A DNA stretch of 15,759 nucleotides from AC-52 sp044870295 (lineage in GTDB: Bacteria > Actinomycetota > UBA4738): the NCBI GenBank assembly GCA_044870295.1, contig JBIOYQ010000053.1, forward strand, positions 1 through 15,759, read 5' to 3'. Under the pieces are notes generated by a model. The model worked only from the letters and a program-made list of their open reading frames with translations. It had not been told where the DNA came from and searched no databases. The translations under genes were made by a program, and so were the position numbers. How positions within the stretch are numbered: the stretch's first letter is position 1; every line of letters begins with the position of its first letter. Of this stretch, positions 13,377 through 15,759 are shown piece after piece.

Positions 13377-13976
13377 GTGTCCAAGGTGGTCGCACTCATG
13401 TCGATGTCTCTCGACGGGTACGTCGCCGACCAGAACGACGGGGTGGACGAGGTCTTCGACTGGTACTTCTCGGGCGACGTCGAGGTCCCCAACTCGAGCC
13501 CGACAATGGCCATGACGTTCCACGTCTCGGCGCCGGACGGCGACCATCTAAGGGGCTTGATGGCTGAGATCGGCGCCATGCTCACCGGTCGGCGCACGTT
13601 TGAACGCGCCGACGGCTGGGGCGGCCAGCACCCCTGGGGTCCCGCGTTCGTCGTCACCCACGATGTGCCCGACGGCTGGCCACGGCCTGGCTCGACGGTC
13701 CAGTTCATCACCGACGGCATCGAAAGCGCGGTGGCACGAGCGAAGTCGGCTGCGGGCCCGAAATCCGTGGGCGTGCACGGCGCCCAAACGATCCAGCAGT
13801 GCCTGGACGCCGGGCTGCTTGACGAGATCCACATCGACCTGGCCGCCGTGTTGCTAGGTGCAGGGGTGCGGCTGTTCGACCACCTCGCGAACACACCGGT
13901 CATCCTCGGGAATCCGACAGTCGTCACGGGTGTGGGAGTCACGCATCTGCGCTATCCCGTGCACACCTCGTCATGA
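13377..13976 (+). CDS. Dihydrofolate reductase family protein (RibD C-terminal-like)
   Basis: This 199-residue NADPH-dependent reductase-like protein belongs to the RibD_C/YyaP type rather than true folate-pathway DHFR. It begins SKVVALMSMSLDGYVADQ, with the conserved SLDGYVA block at 11-17, then AMLTGRRTFE (67-76), FVVTH (91-95), SVGVHGAQTIQQCLDAGLLDEI (130-151) and the C-terminal LLGAGVRLFDHL (159-170) with GVTHLRYPV (187-195). The usual GG of the cofactor loop is HGA here. The GTG at 13377 is set by AAAGGAG eight bases upstream; longer frames would run through the tRNA. The substrate is unknown, and members of this group are often annotated only by fold. It is directly followed, in the same frame after its TGA, by a VOC gene remnant. 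Confidence 0.88.
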   Translation: MSKVVALMSMSLDGYVADQNDGVDEVFDWYFSGDVEVPNSSPTMAMTFHVSAPDGDHLRGLMAEIGAMLTGRRTFERADGWGGQHPWGPAFVVTHDVPDGWPRPGSTVQFITDGIESAVARAKSAAGPKSVGVHGAQTIQQCLDAGLLDEIHIDLAAVLLGAGVRLFDHLANTPVILGNPTVVTGVGVTHLRYPVHTSS

Positions 13977-14198
13977 GCCCGGCGCGAGCAGCGCAACCGC
14001 ATCCACGTCGATGTCTTCGTGCCCGATGACCAGGCCAGCGCGCGTATCGATTCGGCGCTCGGCGCCGGGGGGCGAATCGTCTACGACGGCAGCGCGCCCG
14101 AGGGGTGGACACTCGCCGACCCGGAGGGCAACGAAGTGGACATCGCCGTCTCCGTCGGCCGTGAGGAACGCTCCCACCCATACAGCAAACATCAGTGA
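13977..14198 (+). pseudogene. C-terminal remnant of a VOC/glyoxalase-like protein
   Basis: Directly after the DHFR-like stop, in the same frame, about 73 codons read as the second half of a glyoxalase-like VOC domain: REQRNRIHVDVFVPDDQASA, ALGAGGRIVYDG and WTLADPEGNEVDIAVSVG, ending at a TGA (14196-14198). DPEGNE is the hallmark of the last metal-binding strand. The first half of the domain is absent and no ribosome-binding site or start codon lies at the beginning; the first usable GTG (14019) is inside a strand. The simplest reading is a deletion that removed the start of a VOC gene once downstream of the DHFR-like gene. Stop-codon readthrough into a fusion, or a tiny independent ORF, is less likely. 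Confidence 0.7.
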
Positions 14199-14267
14199 CG
14201 AACTCACTGAACGCCGTCAGCTGATCAAGTATCGTTCGGCCAATCGATCACCAACAGAGGGAGGATC

Positions 14268-14798
14268 ATGCTCGCCACGTCGGTGTTCTACCTGGTGTTT
14301 CGGTTCTTCCACATCCTGGCGGGCGTGCTGTGGGTGGGTTCGGCGTTCCTGTTCGTCGCCATCATCGGGCCGTCCGCGGCCGAGGTCGGCCCGTCGGCGG
14401 GCCCGCTCCTCACGGTGGCGGTGAAGAAGCGGAAGGCGGCCAAGGTGATCACCGGCTTAGGTGGCATCACGGTCCTGGCCGGCTGGATCCTCTGGTTGAA
14501 GGACATGAGCCTGTACCCCTCGTTCGGCGACTGGATCACCTCCCGGTTCGGGATCGTCCTCACCATCGGGGGCGTCCTGGCCACGACCGCCGCGGTGGTT
14601 GGGTCGATCGGGGTGGGCATGGGGGTCGAACGCCTCGTCGATCTGGGGAACGAGGTCGCGGCCTCCGGAGGGCCCCCTTCGGCCGAGCAACAGGCCCGGC
14701 TCAACGAGCTGACCGGCAGCCTCGAGCGGCACGGGAAGACGGACCTCGCCCTCCTGGTGCTCGCCGTGATCGCGATGGCGACGGCTCGCTACTGGTAA
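14268..14798 (+). CDS. Four-helix integral membrane protein (DUF2269/CopD-like)
   Basis: This 176-residue protein has four predicted membrane helices: about 6-34 (FRFFHILAGVLWVGSAFLFV), 58-77, 92-118 and 157-173. A hydrophilic loop with Pro, Gln and Glu lies at 134-157. The first helix, with a histidine (H15) before a WVG motif, resembles DUF2269 and CopD-like families, where such histidines can bind heme or metal; this is a resemblance only. GGGAGG sits a few bases before the ATG. The gene follows the VOC remnant by 69 bases and ends 13 bases before the convergent repeat-protein gene. No partner genes suggest a pathway, so the function is unknown. Confidence 0.82.
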   Translation: MLATSVFYLVFRFFHILAGVLWVGSAFLFVAIIGPSAAEVGPSAGPLLTVAVKKRKAAKVITGLGGITVLAGWILWLKDMSLYPSFGDWITSRFGIVLTIGGVLATTAAVVGSIGVGMGVERLVDLGNEVAASGGPPSAEQQARLNELTGSLERHGKTDLALLVLAVIAMATARYW

Positions 14799-14811
14799 CC
14801 GGTCTCTGATC

Positions 14812-15759
14812 TCACCCCTGGGTCGTCCGCAACACGAGCGTTCTGCTGGTGCCGCCGCTCAAGAACGACCCCGCGGCGAACACGACGCCCCCGCCGGGTG
14901 AGGAAACGCCCAGCAGCAGATTGCTAGAGGTTCCCTGGTTGGGGCTGGGGACGACCGACCAGGAGGACCCGTTCCACTGAAACGTCATGGTCTGCTCGAG
15001 CCCGCCCCGGGTGAAGTCCAGGGTGGCGCCCACCGCCCACACGTCCATGGACGAGACCGCGGTCACGCTGGTGAGGAAGTTGTTGCCCTTCGTCGTTGGG
15101 AGAGGATTCGGGCTCGGCACGATGGTCCAGGTGCTGCCATTCCAGTGCTCGGCCAATGTCTCGCTCCCCTGCGAGCCCACGGCCCATACATCGGACGACG
15201 ACACGGCAACCACACCGCTCAACAGCGCGTCACCGGAGATCGGTGGCGTCGGCACGATCGTCCAAAATGCTCCGTCCCAATGCTCGACGAGGGCGCCGTC
15301 GTCACCGTCGCCGACCGCTCCCACCGCCCACGCGTCGTTCGCGGCCACCGCCGTCACGGCGGTCAGCGTTCCCCCGCCGAGCGGGGTTGGCGACGACACG
15401 ATGACCCACGCCGATCCGTCCCAATGCTCGATGAGCGTCGCCGCAGAGAAGTCCTCGGCACCCACAGCCCAGGCATCTGTTGTCGTCCTGGCGAACACAC
15501 CGCGAAGCTGGTTGTCTCCCGATCCCGAGTTCGGACTGGGCACGACCGACCAGCGGGCGCCGTTCCACCGTTCGATCAGCGTCTTGTTGACATTCCCGGC
15601 GATGCGAAAACCCGCCGCCCATGCGTCGCTGGCCGAATCGGCGGAGATGGCGTTGAGCTCGTTGTTGGATGTGCCGGAGTTCGGGCTCCGGACAGCACGC
15701 CACGAGGTCCCGTCGAAGTGCTCGATCAGTGTCCTGAAGGCACTCGAGGAAGGCCCTCG
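14812..15759 (-). CDS. WNG/DAWAVG-repeat protein, probable extracellular beta-propeller, N-terminus off window
   Basis: The frame is open for 315 codons from the window edge to the stop at 14812-14814, so the start and any signal peptide lie outside. It consists of about six imperfect repeats of roughly 50 residues. Each has a TLIEHWDGSAW-type strand, a VVPSPN turn and a DAWAVG or DVWAVG strand. W-rich motifs occur six times (EHFDGTSW, ERWNGARW, EHWDGSAW, EHWDGAFW, EHWNGSTW, FQWNGSSW). The last unit is degenerate (GGVVFAAGSF) and ends in SRTLVLRTTQG, which could close a propeller by strand exchange. No catalytic motif is seen. Low charge and Ser/Thr/Gly richness suggest a secreted or surface protein. 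Similar repeat proteins occur in soil Actinobacteria and Chloroflexi; function unknown. Confidence 0.85.
   Translation of the reverse strand, partial: RGPSSSAFRTLIEHFDGTSWRAVRSPNSGTSNNELNAISADSASDAWAAGFRIAGNVNKTLIERWNGARWSVVPSPNSGSGDNQLRGVFARTTTDAWAVGAEDFSAATLIEHWDGSAWVIVSSPTPLGGGTLTAVTAVAANDAWAVGAVGDGDDGALVEHWDGAFWTIVPTPPISGDALLSGVVAVSSSDVWAVGSQGSETLAEHWNGSTWTIVPSPNPLPTTKGNNFLTSVTAVSSMDVWAVGATLDFTRGGLEQTMTFQWNGSSWSVVPSPNQGTSSNLLLGVSSPGGGVVFAAGSFLSGGTSRTLVLRTTQG

Overview
The window is high-GC bacterial DNA with tightly packed genes and frequent GTG starts. The best fit is a deep-branching or uncultured actinobacterium. Evidence: a MarP-like membrane serine protease keeping the mycobacterial-type cysteine pair, a Rho factor with a long charged insertion, a zinc-type ribosomal protein L31 beside rho, and short -10 boxes close to start codons. 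This is inferred from gene content; no 16S rRNA or other decisive marker is present.

Positions 1-6776, minus strand, look like one long co-oriented transcription unit. In transcription order it encodes a class III metallophosphoesterase, cyclic 2,3-diphosphoglycerate (cDPG) synthetase, 2-phosphoglycerate kinase, a small transaldolase, Rho, a 74-residue unknown protein, ribosomal protein L31 and a YqhQ/DUF1385 membrane protein that runs off the window. The kinase/transaldolase and transaldolase/rho junctions are 4-bp ATGA overlaps. The kinase and synthetase together form the pathway 2-phosphoglycerate -> 2,3-diphosphoglycerate -> cDPG, best known as a thermoprotectant and phosphate store in methanogenic archaea. 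Finding it complete in a bacterial rho-rpmE housekeeping operon is the most interesting point of the window, and the phosphoesterase at its head is a candidate for cDPG turnover.

Positions 6787-10331 hold a divergent MarP-like protease gene on the plus strand. Convergent to it is a large amylo-alpha-1,6-glucosidase (glycogen debranching type) gene with a good sigma-70-type promoter. Positions 10331-12599, minus strand, hold argS followed by an overlapping GNAT acetyltransferase gene. Positions 12694-14798, plus strand, hold a PH-like domain protein, tRNA-Arg(CCG), a dihydrofolate-reductase-like protein, the C-terminal half of a broken VOC/glyoxalase gene, and a four-helix membrane protein. 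Positions 14812-15759, minus strand, are the C-terminal part of a WNG/DAWAVG-repeat protein, probably a secreted beta-propeller.

There are two signs of sequence damage. A 40-bp exact direct repeat at the window edge replaces the expected end of the YqhQ protein. The metallophosphoesterase appears to lack one base near its start codon. I see no CRISPR array, insertion sequence, prophage or rRNA.
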